A stretch of 64,000 bases of DNA from the NCBI GenBank assembly GCA_038503035.1, contig JAVSML010020386.1, forward strand, positions 1-64,000, given 5' to 3'. The DNA is from Crocodylus rhombifer. Its lineage: Eukaryota > Chordata > Crocodylia > Crocodylidae. The stretch's first letter is position 1. Each line of letters starts with the position of its first letter. The notes under the pieces were generated by a model. The model had not been told where the DNA came from and did not search any database. It was given only the letters and a program-made list of their open reading frames with translations. The translations under genes were made by a program, and so were the position numbers. Shown here one piece after another: positions 22,536 to 34,439 of this stretch.

Positions 22536-22795
22536 TTAGTTTAAAGCCCGGTGGAGCAGGTCAGCCAGCCTGGCTGAGAAGAGCCTCCTCCCCAGGGGAG
22601 AGAGGTGGAGGCCATCTCTTCCCAGCAGCTTGCTGCCTCTCTCTCCAAAGAGCGGGCTGTGGTCATGGAAGCCAAAGCCTTCCCGATAACACCAGCACCG
22701 CAGTCTTTGGTTCACCGCGTGGATCCTCCTCTCCCTCCTCAGCCCATAGCCCGAGACTGGGAGGATCGACGAAAACACCACTTTACATGAGGGAG
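22536..22795 (-). pseudogene. CR1 ORF1 C-terminal fragment (esterase-like)
   Basis: Minus-strand frame ending in LFGERGSKLLGRDGLHLSPL and then ADLLHRALN before a stop. DGLHL supplies the Asp-His pair of SGNH hydrolases, known in CR1-type ORF1 proteins. The N-terminal GDS block is missing because the element is 5' truncated. The complementary block is visible in the other CR1 at about 57334. Confidence 0.8.
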
Positions 22796-22799
22796 TCAA

Positions 22800-24009
22800 A
22801 TTTAAGGCAAAAGATCCAGTTAAAAGTTAGGTTTTTTTTAATTAAATTGCTCTTCATATTCTCATAAAGGCTCCATGGAGTTGTCAGCTTGAAATTGCCA
22901 AAGATAAGGGCCTTCATGTCCTCACAGATTTCTACTTTTTTCCAAAACACAAAAGATAATTAACTACAGTCTCAGTGTGTGTTTAGTATACATACCACGT
23001 ATATTCCAGATGAAGCCATCTCCTGCTGGTATTTTCCTTGTTTTACTTTCCACAGTACACTATCATTCTAAGATACCTTAATTCAAGTGGGAGACATGTG
23101 ATGATTTTTTGGAGTCAGCAGAGCCCTTGGTGTTTAGAACAGTTAGAAATTGGATCTGTAATGGTTTGTTTGCTGATTAAATCTGGATCAGCTACTTAGG
23201 CTATCCAGAATTCCTTCCTTTAATGCAGGATCCAATTAAATCAAATAAAGCAGTCTGAACAGTGTTCTCCCCTTAGGCAAACTGATCTTGCGTGTGGTAT
23301 GGAAACTTTTTAAATGGCATACTTTGCAGCCTGTCAGTGTTGCTCTGAGTACTGGCCACAGGCTGCTCAAAAGTAATGGAATCATGCTCTGTCAGGTAGG
23401 GCTGCTACTAGACACTATGGTTGAACTTCCAAGGCTAAAAGTAGAAACCATTTTACCTAGTTTCAGATATTATCAAGGCTTGGGGCATGTTCAGCAGAAT
23501 TCTTGCTTAACTTGGAGCTGATGCTGAGTTCTGAGTGAACCTTGGCTGACCTATGACTGGGTGGAAACCATGAGAGATTTCTTAGGTTTGAAATGTTTCG
23601 TTCTCAACTTGGCAACTCTTCTTGGAGAATTGCTTCTGCCAAACCCCACCCTTGGGATACCTCTGCTCTTTGAGTGTAAACATAGAACTAGAAGGAAAGT
23701 AATCTCTCTTGGAGATCCAGGTGTTTTGTACAGAGCTATTTGAAGGACTTTAACACTAAACAAATTCTCAGCTTCGTCCCAGTTGTCAAAAGTTCTGGAT
23801 CAAAACCTGTGTTATTTTTCACTCCCTATTTCCATTTTATCAGTGCCACTAGCTAAAACATTGTCTGTCAGGATACTGCCCCCTACCTCCAATGACAGTC
23901 TTCTACCTCCCAGCCTCTCTAGGGCTGTTGGAAAAAGTCCAGTTTCCAAATGTTTCTATAGTTATGGAAATCTGGCACTTCCTATGCACTGCCATTTTCA
24001 GTTGCAATA
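22800..24009. other. Intron sequence between two CR1 copies
   Basis: No exon or repeat recognised. Short ORFs on both strands without family resemblance. Confidence 0.55.
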
Positions 24010-24447
24010 GGTATGGACAGAGGAGGGTCACTCATATGGTTACAGGTTTACAGGCCAAGCCCTATCAGGAGAGACTTAGGGACCTGGACCTCTTCAGCCT
24101 CCACAAGAGAAGGCTGAGAGGTAATCTTGTGGCCACCTACAAATTCATTAGGGGGGCGCAGCAAGGGATCAGAGATGCTCTTGGGGTAACAAGGAACAAT
24201 GGTCACAAACTGACTGAGAGCAGATTTAGGCTAGACATCAGGAAAAACTTCTTCACGGTGATTGTGGCCAAAGTTTGGAATGAGCTTCCAAGAGAGGTGG
24301 TGCTCTCCCCTACCTTGGGGGTCTTTAAGAGAAAGCTAGATAGGCATCTGGCTGGGATCATATGACCCACTCTTTCTTGCCCAGGATAATCTCTTGAGGT
24401 CCCTTCCCACCCAATCTAGGGTATCTATGAATCTAGGTTCCATGAAA
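24010..24447 (+). mobile_element. CR1 LINE 3' fragment
   Basis: Starts inside the reverse-transcriptase C-terminus. RQRRVTHM-like sequence is followed by RLRDLDLFSLHKRRLRGNLV, RNNGHKLTESRFRLDIRKNF and PTLGVFKRKLDRHLAGII with a stop, then 3' UTR and a degraded TCTATGAATC tail. The frame from 23892 to 24365 is mostly this element. Confidence 0.92.
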
Positions 24448-25352
24448 AACACTTCTAAATATAAGCCTACACACACACAATTGTATATGCAGCCTTCTAC
24501 ATGACAAACTATGGGCACCAAAAAAAAAGTGGAGGAGGCCATTTTAAAGGTTGAGTTGAGGCCCCTTTGAAAACTTGGCCCCAGGTGATTTTAATTTGAA
24601 TGACAAGTTCATCTCTCAGAGAATGATGTTTGGGAAACCTCCTCTCATACTGCAGCAGAATTACACACGGCAGGTAAATTGTACAGGGGCCATGAGGAAT
24701 GAGATCTCAAGCACTTGTAATAATAAGAAATTCCCAATTACAGAATTGGCACATGAGGAATAATTTAAGATATGAACATCACTTAAAAAAAACCCTAACT
24801 TGTACATGACTACTATTGTTTGTATTCCAAGTACATCTGTGCACACAAAGGAATTGTTTGCTTGAGAGGTGGTTAGCCATGTTAATCTGAAGTCAGGCAG
24901 AGGAAAGGGTAAGTATACACCTTGTAGACAGAGTAACTAATGAGATCTATATAGAGCACAAGTTTTTGTGACCTCAAGTTCACTTTATCAAATTCCATGA
25001 AAGGACAGCATCGAGTAGTGCATAAAGTCACTTGTTCAGAGATGATATATGTTTACAGGAGGTATTTGTCTTAGAATTGCATGGTGAGAAGGGGGTTGTG
25101 ACTGGAAAACAAGCATTTTGGAGCAGGAGGGGGTATGCAAATATCCTGGTGATAGTTCTTGTATTCTAGCGCTGTTTGAACTGGTGGACAGAAAGCCATG
25201 CTGTTATTAACACTGTTAACAGTAGGGATCCTCCCTGAGGCAGTTTTGGAAACCTGTAGAACCTGTTACTTCTCTACAGAGTGCAAAGATAATGGGAAGG
25301 CTCCTTGTGCAGAAACATTTGGTTGCACTGGTATTTGCTGTTCTTTCCACAG
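24448..25352. other. MYO10 intron end before w10, with a degraded repeat
   Basis: About 24869-25010 reads GGTGGTTAGCCATGTTAATC and later TTTTTGTGACCTCAAGTTCA with CTTTATCAAATTCC. This has the look of an old interspersed repeat common in turtles and crocodilians, which I cannot name with certainty. The rest is unique-looking. Confidence 0.4.
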
Positions 25353-25446
25353 CCAGTGGTTCAGTGTGCTGAGTCAGGTCCACGCTTCCACAGAACAGGA
25401 GATCAGGGAGATGCACGATGAGCAGGCAAACCCACAAAATGCTGTG
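25353..25446 (+). CDS. MYO10: MYO10 exon w10: PH2 C-terminal helix
   Basis: Bounded by CTTTCCACAG and GTAAGT, ending in phase 0. SQWFSVLSQVHAST is the C-terminal PH helix with its conserved Trp; EMHDEQANPQNAV is the linker back to PH1. The preceding intron (18371-25352) carries three CR1 copies, including the longest in the window. Confidence 0.97.
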
Positions 25447-25635
25447 GTAAGTCCAGGAGCAGGGGGAAGCTGCCCAGTCCAGAAGCATGTATTTTTAGAG
25501 AACTGACTATTTCTTATAGGTGTTACAAATGTTATACTGGTGGCTGTACCTAGAGGTCTCAGGGCTGGGACCCCGTTGTAATGGGCAGGATGTGTTCCTA
25601 ACAGGATGGTGAAACCTAGATTTTTAACTTGCATT

Positions 25636-26120
25636 TTCATAGAATCATAAAAAGTAGGTTGGAAGGGACCCCAGAAGGCCATCCAGTCCAATCCCTTGAT
25701 CAAGGCAGGATCATCCCTCCCCCCCCCGCCTCCCCCCCAAGCCATCCCATGCAAGTGCTTGTCTAACCTATTCCTAAAAGTATACAAATAACCCTGTCAC
25801 ACAGCTACAAGGCATATTGTCCAAAAACACCACGAACACCCTAACCTACTGCAGGTAAAGCAGGGGGACAAGGGCACTGTCAGTGTCCTACTGCTGCAAG
25901 AGTTGTTAACATATACTTAAGAGATTCAGTAAAGAGGGCCATGCCCCAACCTAGAGAAGAAGCCAAAACCTGCTGCAGTCCATGCCAGTGTGACCGTAGG
26001 GGGTAAAGTTTGTTCCTGATCCCAAATCTGGCAGTTGGTCCATCCCTGGGTGGAAGGGGAAGACCCACTAGGCTTTAGTCCCAGCAGAAGCATCAGCCGA
26101 CCCTAGTCAAATCCCTAGTG
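25636..26120 (-). mobile_element. Older CR1 LINE 3' fragment, antisense
   Basis: TTCATAGAATCATAAAAAGT, then AGGTTGGAAGGGACC and CCATCCAGTCCAATCCCTTG, is the reverse complement of a CR1 3' UTR end. A C-rich slippage run follows at 25711-25738. Continuation to about 26120 (CTGATCCCAAATCTGG and nearby) is likely but weaker. The subfamily differs from the young copies. Confidence 0.7.
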
Positions 26121-26728
26121 CGTATATATAAATTTGCTTGGTACCTTTTCTGGACTCTGATTCCTTTCCATGGTCCACCCCTGGGGTGGGAATTTGTTGA
26201 TTTCTTTTGTTTTAGTCAGTTTTCCCCATTAGATTTTTATGCACATGTGCAACAGTGCAGTGTTTGACTTTGAAATGCTACAAAGGAATATTTAACTGGT
26301 GAAGAAATAAAAACCAATTGAAATAAAAACAGTACTGGAACACTTCAGTTGGGCTGTTCCATTCATTCTGTTCTTTCTTAAGGACCTACATTCTGGTACA
26401 AAGTTGACTTGATTAAGAAAGAGTGATCAAGGAAACAGAGGCAAATAAAAATCTAGATTCTGTTTGAAGCTGATTTCACAGGATTGCAATGTTGTATGGG
26501 GATGGTGTTTACTGTAGGGTACTCCTAATTGAGTTAAAATTGTAACTGGGTTCCATCACTTGCAAGATGGATGTTTTTTGAACTATGCAATGAACGTTAC
26601 CAGAAATGGCGTGTTTCTGCATCTCTTTACTTAAGCCCCTGGTTTCTTTTCCTTCAAATTGTAGTGCTTAGGAGGAAGGGTGCCTACATCCATAGTCAGT
26701 TGTACATTATTTACCTGTTTTTGCACAG
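26121..26728. other. MYO10 intron end before w11
   Basis: Nothing recognised beyond the acceptor of w11. Confidence 0.55.
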
Positions 26729-26784
26729 GGCACACTGGATGTGGGGCTGATTGATTCTGTCTGTGCTTCTGACAACCCAGATCG
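26729..26784 (+). CDS. MYO10: MYO10 exon w11: PH2-PH1 linker
   Basis: A 56-base exon between TTGCACAG and GTAAGT, reading GTLDVGLIDSVCASDNPD with the next Arg codon split. It joins the inserted PH2 to the C-terminal half of PH1. Too short to be seen as an ORF; placed by homology, splice sites and phase. Confidence 0.95.
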
Positions 26785-29674
26785 GTAAGTTCTAATATTC
26801 TGTTTTGTTTGGGGGTTTTTTAACCCTCTTCCCCGTTAAATTCAGATGTTTTTAATTTCATTTTCTAAATTTTACAGGCAAGTCTCATGTGAAACTGTTT
26901 TGGTGCTTGACATTTTCGATATCTCATTGGAAAATCCCAAATTGGGATGTTAACATGGGCAGGGGGGGAGTTGCATCAGGTCTGCTGTGAACTCTATCTG
27001 TCTACCCTTACATAAAGGAATGAAACTTCTCCCTTGCATGGTGCAGCATATAATCAGTCCTCAGTCTTGCCTAGAATCCTGAAAGCAGGAGATGAACAAT
27101 AATGACATAGTTTATACACCCCCTTTCTAACAGTTAAGGCTACAGGTTTTCTATTAAAGTCTTGCTATATGTAACATTTTCTTTTTCCTTTCTTGGAGGT
27201 TGTATTCTGGTAACAAACTTTAGGTGACAGATTCTTCTGAGTCAAAGAGAGGACCTTGGGATAAGCTGCCAAACTAGAAAAGACTCACTGTCACTGAAAA
27301 ACTCTGGTCAGGATGTTCTTCATCTTTGCGTACAAAAATTGAGAGATTGTCACATCACAAAAGAGAAAGGTGACCTTGTTTTGAGATGCTCATTAGCTGG
27401 AGCATTAAGATTACTGTCTGCCATGCAGAATGCCAATAATATGGTTCACAGCAGTTACCCTAAAAAGTTCATAGCTTCACGCAGCCCTATCAAGATCTGA
27501 ATACTACCGGCAATTCTAGTTTTACGTTCAAACTTTATAAACATGGCAACACCAGGAAGCAAATGCTCAAAAAAGGAAAGTGTTTGTTAGGTTTAAAACA
27601 TGGCATTTACAAATTTTGATATTCCTGGCAGCAGCCTCGTGGTACCAGACCTTCCTTGATGGGAGTGGGGAGCACTCTCACCATAATCTTGCCACTTGGT
27701 ATGTTAGGAAGCATGGGCATTTACTTTTTACATTCCTTAGGATTAGTGATCAGAGAAGGAAAAAGAAATATTGGGTTGTCTTAGGCCATTTTGCTCCCAG
27801 TACAGAATTGTTCTAATTCAGTTTCAAGGACCAAATTTTTAAAAACTTCAGTTTTCCAGATAGAAACAGCAGTAGGTGAAAAAGACGGAACAGACGCTTC
27901 CCTGATGTGGACAATATAGCATTTGTGCCTTCCAGTCAGCTATCTGGATGCTTAAACAACAGGCACCTATAACTGCAAGAGGCAAAAGTTAGCCTTTTCC
28001 CCCTTGTGATGAACCGTTACTCAATTTATATACCAAAGGACTGGGTTGAGACTGCTTTGGCTCAGTGTTCATAAATGCACTATGAATGGAGTTGTACTTT
28101 GCTGCAAATCGCAGCTTGCTGCTGTGAGATTATCCTTCCTTGGCATCTGAAACTATCTTCTCTCAGTTCTTTCCACCCCTTTGAACTTCAGCATCTCTTT
28201 TTTGTAGATCTCTCCTCTCCTACAAGTGTTTCACTGCACTGTATCTAGAGCCCCTCTTCTTTTCAGGCTTAACCTTAGCTGTCTTCCCCGTGAATATTGA
28301 CCCATGTCCCTCCCTCTAACCCCAGATCTCCACCCATCTCTGTCATCTCTCCTAGATGTTTCACATCAGCCTAAACTTAGCTTGACCACGTCTGGGCATT
28401 TCTGATCCTCCCTTCCCTATTCTCTCTTGCTGTTCGTCAATCTCATCTCTTGTGCTATAGCTTTCCCATGCTCCTTGTCACTCCGACCCTGGCTATCTGT
28501 AACTTTTTCTCTTGCTTCTCTGACGCTTCCGCTCTCTCCCCCCTGCAATTCGTGAAAAACATAACTGTTCTTGGGCGCTCTGATCACTTTGCATGTTCTC
28601 TCTACTACTGCTTCTGACACTGATTTAGATTACACTTGCTTTATTGCTGGGACTGTGTCCTCCTGTGTGCTTGGAAAGCACAGGAAGCTTTCCTGTTGAA
28701 GGGGGAAAGTCTGCAGCCTGGCAAACAGTTTCACTTGCTGTTCTCTGAGCTGGCTCCAAATCACTTTGTTATTAAATTTCTCCAGAACTGAAGGCAGCAT
28801 TTCAAACGTCTTCTCATTGGAATGGTAAAGCAAAGAAGGTACACTTCTTCCCTCCACCTCAGTGTAGGTGATCTGCTTATCCCACCCTAGATGGCATGGG
28901 TGCTGCTGGCTGCAGCTGTTAAACACTTCCTGATATAGTTTTTAAGAGATCTGGTATCATGGGGAAAAAATAAGCTCTAAAGAGTGTAAATCAAATGGCG
29001 CAGAGCCAGGAAAACCCAGCAGTACAGTCTAAGCCACGTAGAGCCACCAACACAGTCCACTTGTGTGATTTTTGGGCAAACAGTCCTATTTGTCAATGCC
29101 TCAATGAAGCCTGGTTTAGGACTGGGTGAAGTCCAGAATCTCATTAAAAATAGATTCTGCCATCTCAAAAATTGAGTTGCTCTGTATTTAAAAGATAAAG
29201 GGATCTGAATTCACAGGGAACTTCATTATGGGTCTTTATAGAATATAGTTGATTTCAGCTAATGTAACTGCTGAAGCAGAACACTTTAAATAGAGAAGAG
29301 CCTGAGTTGGTTTGGATCCAGTTCCAAATTTGATTAAAGTTTGTGGGTTTATTTTGAGCTGACCAATAAAGTTAGGACTTGAGTTATGAAGGCTGGATGT
29401 AAAATTTCCCACAGTTGAGGACTATGTGAACCAAACATTCCTACCTATCTACCTCCAATTTCCAACAGTCTTTCTGACTGCTTAATATTTTATAGATTTA
29501 GAGTTGTTAAAACAAATGGTGCATAAGTGAGTGATATTAGCCTGAATATAAAATACAACCAAAAGGAAGTGCTTATATTTATAGCAGGTCAGGCAAGCCA
29601 GTCATTTAACTGTGGTATAAACAGGAGTTGTGTGTACAGGAAAACATATTTTTCCATGTTAACTTTTTCCGTAG
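26785..29674. other. MYO10 intron between w11 and w12
   Basis: No exon or clear transposon. About 28150-28620 is conspicuously C/T-rich and may be an old repeat. ORFs are short and unconvincing. Confidence 0.5.
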
Positions 29675-29817
29675 ACCCAATTCATTTGTGATTATCACTG
29701 CGAATCGTGTTCTTCACTGCAATGCGGATACCCCTGAGGAGATGCACCACTGGATAACCCTACTGCAGAGATCAAAGGGGGACACCCGAGTGGAGGGACA
29801 GGAATTCATCGTGAGGG
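29675..29817 (+). CDS. MYO10: MYO10 exon w12: PH1 C-half
   Basis: The acceptor is TTCCGTAG and the donor GTAAAA. PNSFVIITANRVLHCNADTP and EEMHHWITLLQRSKGD form the last strands and the C-terminal helix of PH1; then EGQEFIVRG leads into PH3. The frame stays open past the donor to 29849, which is intron. Confidence 0.97.
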
Positions 29818-30090
29818 GTAAAAATTTATTGGAAGGAAAAGCGAGGTGAATCAGAAGGGTTAAATCAGAGAGGAGAATTTCCTAAACTTGCTGTTGTGCA
29901 CATGCTGGCAACCTGCAGAGTGCTACCTCTGCTTTTTACCTAGATGTTAGCTCTCAGTGAACACAATTAAACAACAAATTTGTATTTTCTTAATGCAACA
30001 TTTCCATGCAAACAGTTACCCTGGCAGTGCAGGCATGTTTGGCCATTGTGAATAAAAGAGCTGGGGATCCCTTGATGTTTTTTGCTAGAA

Positions 30091-30394
30091 CAGTAGTGCT
30101 CAACCTTACAGCCCTTCGGACCAGATTAATGGCATGGGGTCTGCATGGGATCAGTACATGAGTGCAATGCAGCATGTTGACACGCCCTCTCATGCCTGGA
30201 TCTGGCCAGCACTTGCCTGACCCACAATAGTGTGATCAAGTGTGCAGGGCCATGTTCTTCAGCCCACAGGACTCCCCACCAGTTTGGAAATTTGACGGCA
30301 AAGGAGTGGCTGCCACTGCTCCCCCACCACCAAATTTCCTGACACATGGATAGCCCCAGTGGTCAGATGACAGCTCTGTAGGCTGACACCACTG
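30091..30394. mobile_element. Small hAT-like non-autonomous element
   Basis: Termini CAGTAGTGCTCAACCTT (left) and the reverse complement of the right end, CAGTGGTGTCAGCC, form imperfect inverted repeats. The flanks TGCTAGAA (30083-30090) and ATCTAGAA (30395-30402) agree at six of eight positions, as expected for an aged 8-bp hAT duplication. 304 bases, no coding capacity. Confidence 0.7.
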
Positions 30395-30539
30395 ATCTAG
30401 AAAGATGAGTCTGAACCATTATAATTGAAAAGGCCGAATATATAAGTTGCATGTAGTCTTTCACCCTCCGCTTCACTTGGGGAATTAATGTGACTGTCTT
30501 TCTCCATGTAAATGGAGAGACAAAATTGGAGGCTTGTGG

Positions 30540-31048
30540 GTTTAACTCCAACACAGTCAAGTGGGTGAGAAACTGGCTGCAAGATAGGACCCAGAGAGTA
30601 ATTGTGAACAGATCTGTGTCATCCTGGTGAGAAGTGGGCAGCGGTGTCCCGCAGGGGTTGGTGCTCAGTCCAGTACCAAGTTACGGGGAACTGGTCACGC
30701 TTGAAGATAGGCTACAGTTACAGGTGGACCTAGACAGGCTAGCAAGTTGTATGGATCAGAACCTGATGAAGTTCAGCGTAGAGAAATGTAGTGCTCCATC
30801 TTGGGATGAGCAACCCCCAACACACCTACAGGCTTGGTGACACCAAACTGTCTAGCACCACAAATGAAAAAGACCTGGGGGGTAATAATAGACCACAGTA
30901 TGACTATGAGCCAGCAGTGCGATGCTGTAGCCAGTAGGGCAAAAAATACTCTGGCATGCATCGATCAGTGCATCTCCAGCAAAGCCCAGGAGGTGATTCT
31001 TCTGCTCTACTCAGCACTGGTGAGACCACAGCTGGAGTACTGCATCCA
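30540..31048 (+). mobile_element. Older CR1 LINE, 5' part of a split copy
   Basis: Degraded reverse-transcriptase sequence: VRNWLQDRTQRVIVN, SGVPQGLVLSP, then LQVDLDRLAS and TLACIDQCISSKAQEVILLL up to QLEYCIH. Internal deletion and stops have destroyed the frame. At 31049 it is interrupted by an antisense CR1 and resumes at 32197. Confidence 0.88.
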
Positions 31049-32196
31049 TAGATTTCATAGACATCAGGGCTGGAAGGGACCTCGAGAGATCATCGAGTCC
31101 AGCCCCCTGCCCAAAGGGCAGGAAGTCAGCTGGGGTCATAGGATCCCAGCAAGATAAGCATCCAATTTACTCCTGAAGGTGTTCAATGTAGGTGCTTAAA
31201 CCACCTCCGCTGGCAGACTATTCCAGACCTTGGGGGCTCGGACAGTAAAGAAATTCTTCCTTATGTCCAGCCTGAAGCAGTTGCAGGAGTTTGTGACCGT
31301 TGGACCTAGTCATCCCTTGGGGCGCTCTGGTGAACAAACATTCCCCCAGATCCTGGTGGTCACCCCTGATAAACTTATAGGTGGCCATCAGATCACCCCT
31401 GAACCTGCGCTTTTCCAGGCTAAAGAGTCCCATGGCTCTCAGCCTATCATCGTAAGATCTGTTTTCCTGACCTCTGATCATACGTGTGGCTCTCCTCTGG
31501 ACTCTCTCAAGCTTCTCCACATCCTTTTTGAATTGTGGAACCCAAAAGTGGACGCAGTACTCAGCTGCGGCCTCACCAAGGCTGAGTACAAGGGGAGAAT
31601 GACGTCCTGGGATTTGCTCGAGAAGCATCTATGGATGCAAGCCAGCGTTTTGGTTGCTTTATTAGCTGCAGCATCGCATTGCAGGCTCATGTTCATCTTG
31701 TGGTCAATGATGACCCCAAGTCTCTTCCATAGTGCTAGCCAGCGTAGCACTGCCAAGCCTATAAGGATGCTGCAGGTTTTTCCTCCCAAGGTGGAGAACC
31801 TTGCATTTTTCAGTGTTAAACACCATCAAGTTCTTGTCTGCCCATTTGCTGAGCTTGTCCAGGTCAGCCTGGATCACCCACCTGTCTTCTGGTGTGGATG
31901 CTTTGCCCCAGAGTTTGGTGTCATCAGCGAACTTGGCCTGTCCACATCTTTAATGAAGATGTTGAACAATATGGGTCCAAGGACAGAGCCTTGGGACCCC
32001 ACTGATCACAGGGCACCATGATGACTGACTTCCATCAATTACTACCCTCTGGGTCCAACCACGGAGCCAATTTCCTAGCCAGCGGATCGTGGTGGACCCA
32101 ACACCACAGTTGGCCAGTTTTGTCAAGAGGTGATCATGGGATACCAGATCGAAGGCTTTTTTGAAGTCAAGATATATGATATCAATCTCCTCATCA
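31049..32196 (-). mobile_element. Younger CR1 LINE inserted into the older copy
   Basis: On the minus strand it contains reverse-transcriptase sequence (IYLDFKKAFDLVSHDHLL, RWLGNWLRGWTQ, LACIHRCFSSKSQDVILPLY), with several frameshifts and small deletions, and the TCTATGAAATCTA-type 3' end at its left side. ATCCA occurs on both sides (31044-31048 and 32197-32201), consistent with a short target duplication. 5' truncated in the palm domain. Confidence 0.92.
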
Positions 32197-32690
32197 ATCC
32201 AGTTCTGGGCACCACACTTTAACAAGGACATGGACAAGCTTGAGAGAGTGCAAAGAAGAGCCACCCGTATGATCAGAGTCTTAAAAAGCAAGCCATACGA
32301 GGAAATGCTGAGGGATCTGGGACTCTTCAGCCTGAGGAAAGGACGGCTGAGAGGGGACCTGGTAGCAGTTTACCACTACACTCGGGGAGTACATCAAGGG
32401 ATCAGTGTTCACTGGAGGGGAAAATGAGGAATAATGGCCACAAACTCCTGGAAGATGGATTCAGGCTCAACATTAGGAAAAACGTCTTCACAATTGGGGT
32501 ATCCAGACTGGAATAAGCTCCTTCCAGAGGTGGTGCAATCACCTACCCTGGAAATCTTTAGGAGGAGACTAGCTAGACAGTCACCTTGCTGGGGTTACTT
32601 GACTCCCAGTTATTTTTCCTGCTTGATGCAGGGAGCTGAACCCAATGATCTTTTGAGGACCTTCCAGCCTTACAATCTATGAAACTGAAG
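32197..32690 (+). mobile_element. Older CR1 LINE, 3' part of the split copy
   Basis: Resumes exactly where the 30540-31048 part stops: IQFWAPHFNKDMDKLERVQR, then RDLGLFSLRKGRLRGDLVAV and RLNIRKNVFTIGVSRLE-like sequence with frameshifts, LEIFRRRLARQ and a 3' UTR ending ACAATCTATGAAAC. Its continuation across the insertion proves the order of events. Confidence 0.92.
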
Positions 32691-32752
32691 TTATAAAAGA
32701 GAAGGATTGGCAGTTATCTTTTAATGATGCTTTTATCAATCAACAAACAGTC

Positions 32753-32922
32753 AACTGCCAGCGGAGGTGGTTCAAGCACCTACATTGAACACCTTCAAGA
32801 GTAAATTGGATGCTTATCTTGCTGGGATCCTATGACCCCAGCTGACTTCCTTTGGGCAGGGGGCTGGACTCGATGATCTCCCGAGGTCCCTTCCAGCCCT
32901 AATGTCTATGAAATCTATGAAA
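32753..32922 (+). mobile_element. CR1 LINE 3' end fragment
   Basis: LPAEVVQAPTLNTFKSKLDA-type codons (CAACTGCCAGCGGAGGTGGT) lead to a stop, then CCCAGCTGACTTCC and TCCAGCCCTAATGTCTATGA AATCTATGAA. This is the young TCTATGAA subfamily, only about 60 bases after the end of the older element and about 85 bases before exon w13. Confidence 0.93.
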
Positions 32923-33007
32923 CAGTCTCTAAGCAGGCTGCTGAAGGTGAATGGTAGTTTTGTCCCAAGTCCCTGAAAAGCTTTAATTCAAATGATTTGT
33001 TTTACAG

Positions 33008-33202
33008 GATGGCTCTACAAGGAAGTAAAAAATAGCCCAAAGATGTCTTCCCTAAAGCTAAAGAAGCGGTGGTTTGTCTTGACCCACAATTCTTTGGACT
33101 ATTACAAAAGCTCAGAGAAGAATGCTTTGAAATTGGGCACACTGGTCCTAAACAGCCTTTGCTCAGTTGTACCACCTGATGAGAAAATCTTCAAAGAGAC
33201 GG
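33008..33202 (+). CDS. MYO10: MYO10 exon w13: PH3 N-half
   Basis: Bounded by TTTTACAG and GTAACT, phase 1 at both ends. It reads WLYKEVKNSPKMSSLKLKKR, WFVLTHNSLDYYKSSEKNA and VVPPDEKIFKET, the first half of the third PH domain. A CR1 3' tail lies under 100 bases upstream of the acceptor. Confidence 0.97.
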
Positions 33203-34281
33203 GTAACTGTTTGTGTGCATGTGGTTTGTATGTGCACAAAGTCTCCCTGTAGCCTACCTGAAAATGCAGTGAGCAACGCAGAAAAATATTTGAAGTCTAT
33301 TCTTTGGATTTCAGGAATGCCTCCAAGTAAACAAATTCAGTGGGACTTACATTTCTAAATCGTGGAGGCACTTTAAAATGTTTTGACAAGAGAGACTTGG
33401 CCAAAATGCAAATGTGATGTGTAAAGTAGTAATCGCTTCTCGGCCTCCTGAAGGCTCAGATCGAGCGAAAACATTTACTTTTCCTAGTGTTCAGATTCTT
33501 TTGCATCTACTTATGCCACTGCAATGCAGTTATCATACAGAAGTTTACATAAGGTCTGGAAGAAGGCATACCCAATCTTACTGTAGCCAACCAAACTTCT
33601 CAGCATCTTACACATTCAGACACTGGTAGGGTGAGTCTAAGTAGGTCTACAACAGTAATCTAATTTATACCATCTTAGACAGCACTTCTGAGTCTGGCCC
33701 TCAGAAATTTGTAACTGGCATTTCTGCCACCTTCAGTGTAAATTGGCTCTCTGTAGATGATCCTGTCTCATAACAATCCCACACAGCATTTTAAGGAAGG
33801 AAGAGAAGGTTGGTATATGGATTGCATCTCATTGGCGTTAGGAGTCTTGAATGCTGTGCCTCTCAAATTCAGCAGTGCAGTTTATGTTGTAACAGGGCTG
33901 CACAGAAGACGCAGTTAGATTTTACAGGATGTGCATTAAATTACCTCTTGTTTTTATATATATATGCCTAATGATACCCAGCTTCTCCTTGAACAAGCAG
34001 GGTCAGCAAAGTCTTGCCTGCAGGCCAGATGTAGCACACAGTGTTGCCTTATGGATGTAATTGCAGACACTTGAATCCAGATGGAATGTTGCACCTGACA
34101 GTTCTGGTCTGTGAGGCTACAACTTCATCCATTTTAGGCTACTTAGGCTACCAACAGGTTTGCTAGTGTGAGTGGAACACAGGCAGTTTGTGTTGGTTCT
34201 GGAGTCACAATGTTGCATTGACACCAGAGTAAGTTTAGACACAGCATGTTCTGTACTCAGTCATTTTTACTATTGCCCTAG
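33203..34281. other. MYO10 intron between w13 and w14
   Basis: No exon or repeat recognised apart from a short (TA)n at about 33955-33963. Confidence 0.55.
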
Positions 34282-34439
34282 GCTACTGGAACATAACTGT
34301 ATATGGACGCAAGCACTGCTACCGACTCCATACCAAACTACTCAATGAGGCCACCCGCTGGTCAAGTGCCATCCAAAACGTGATTGATACAAAAGCACCG
34401 ATTGACACACCAACCCAGCAGCTTATTCAGGATATTAAG
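34282..34439 (+). CDS. MYO10: MYO10 exon w14: PH3 C-half
   Basis: Bounded by TGCCCTAG and GTAGAC, ending in phase 0. GYWNITVYGRKHCYRLHTKL and NEATRWSSAIQNVID are the last strands and C-terminal helix of PH3; the exon ends in the linker PTQQLIQDIK before MyTH4. Confidence 0.97.

Larger units (their letters stand above)
19530..22795 (-). mobile_element. CR1 LINE, long copy (ORF1 C-terminus to 3' end)
   Basis: About 3.27 kb read on the minus strand. From its 5' side: the C-terminal part of ORF1 with an SGNH-esterase-like end (GRDGLHLSPLGRR), a spacer, then ORF2 with the endonuclease and reverse transcriptase, and a 3' UTR ending in TCTATGAAATCTATGAAA. It is 5' truncated inside ORF1. ORF2 is split into three reading frames and cannot be translated continuously. 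Together with the near-identical 3' end at 11319 it marks a young subfamily. Confidence 0.96.

Noticed and set aside
31230..32021. A 263-residue + strand ORF
   Set aside because: Same shadow frame as at 19679, over the antisense CR1 at 31049-32196.
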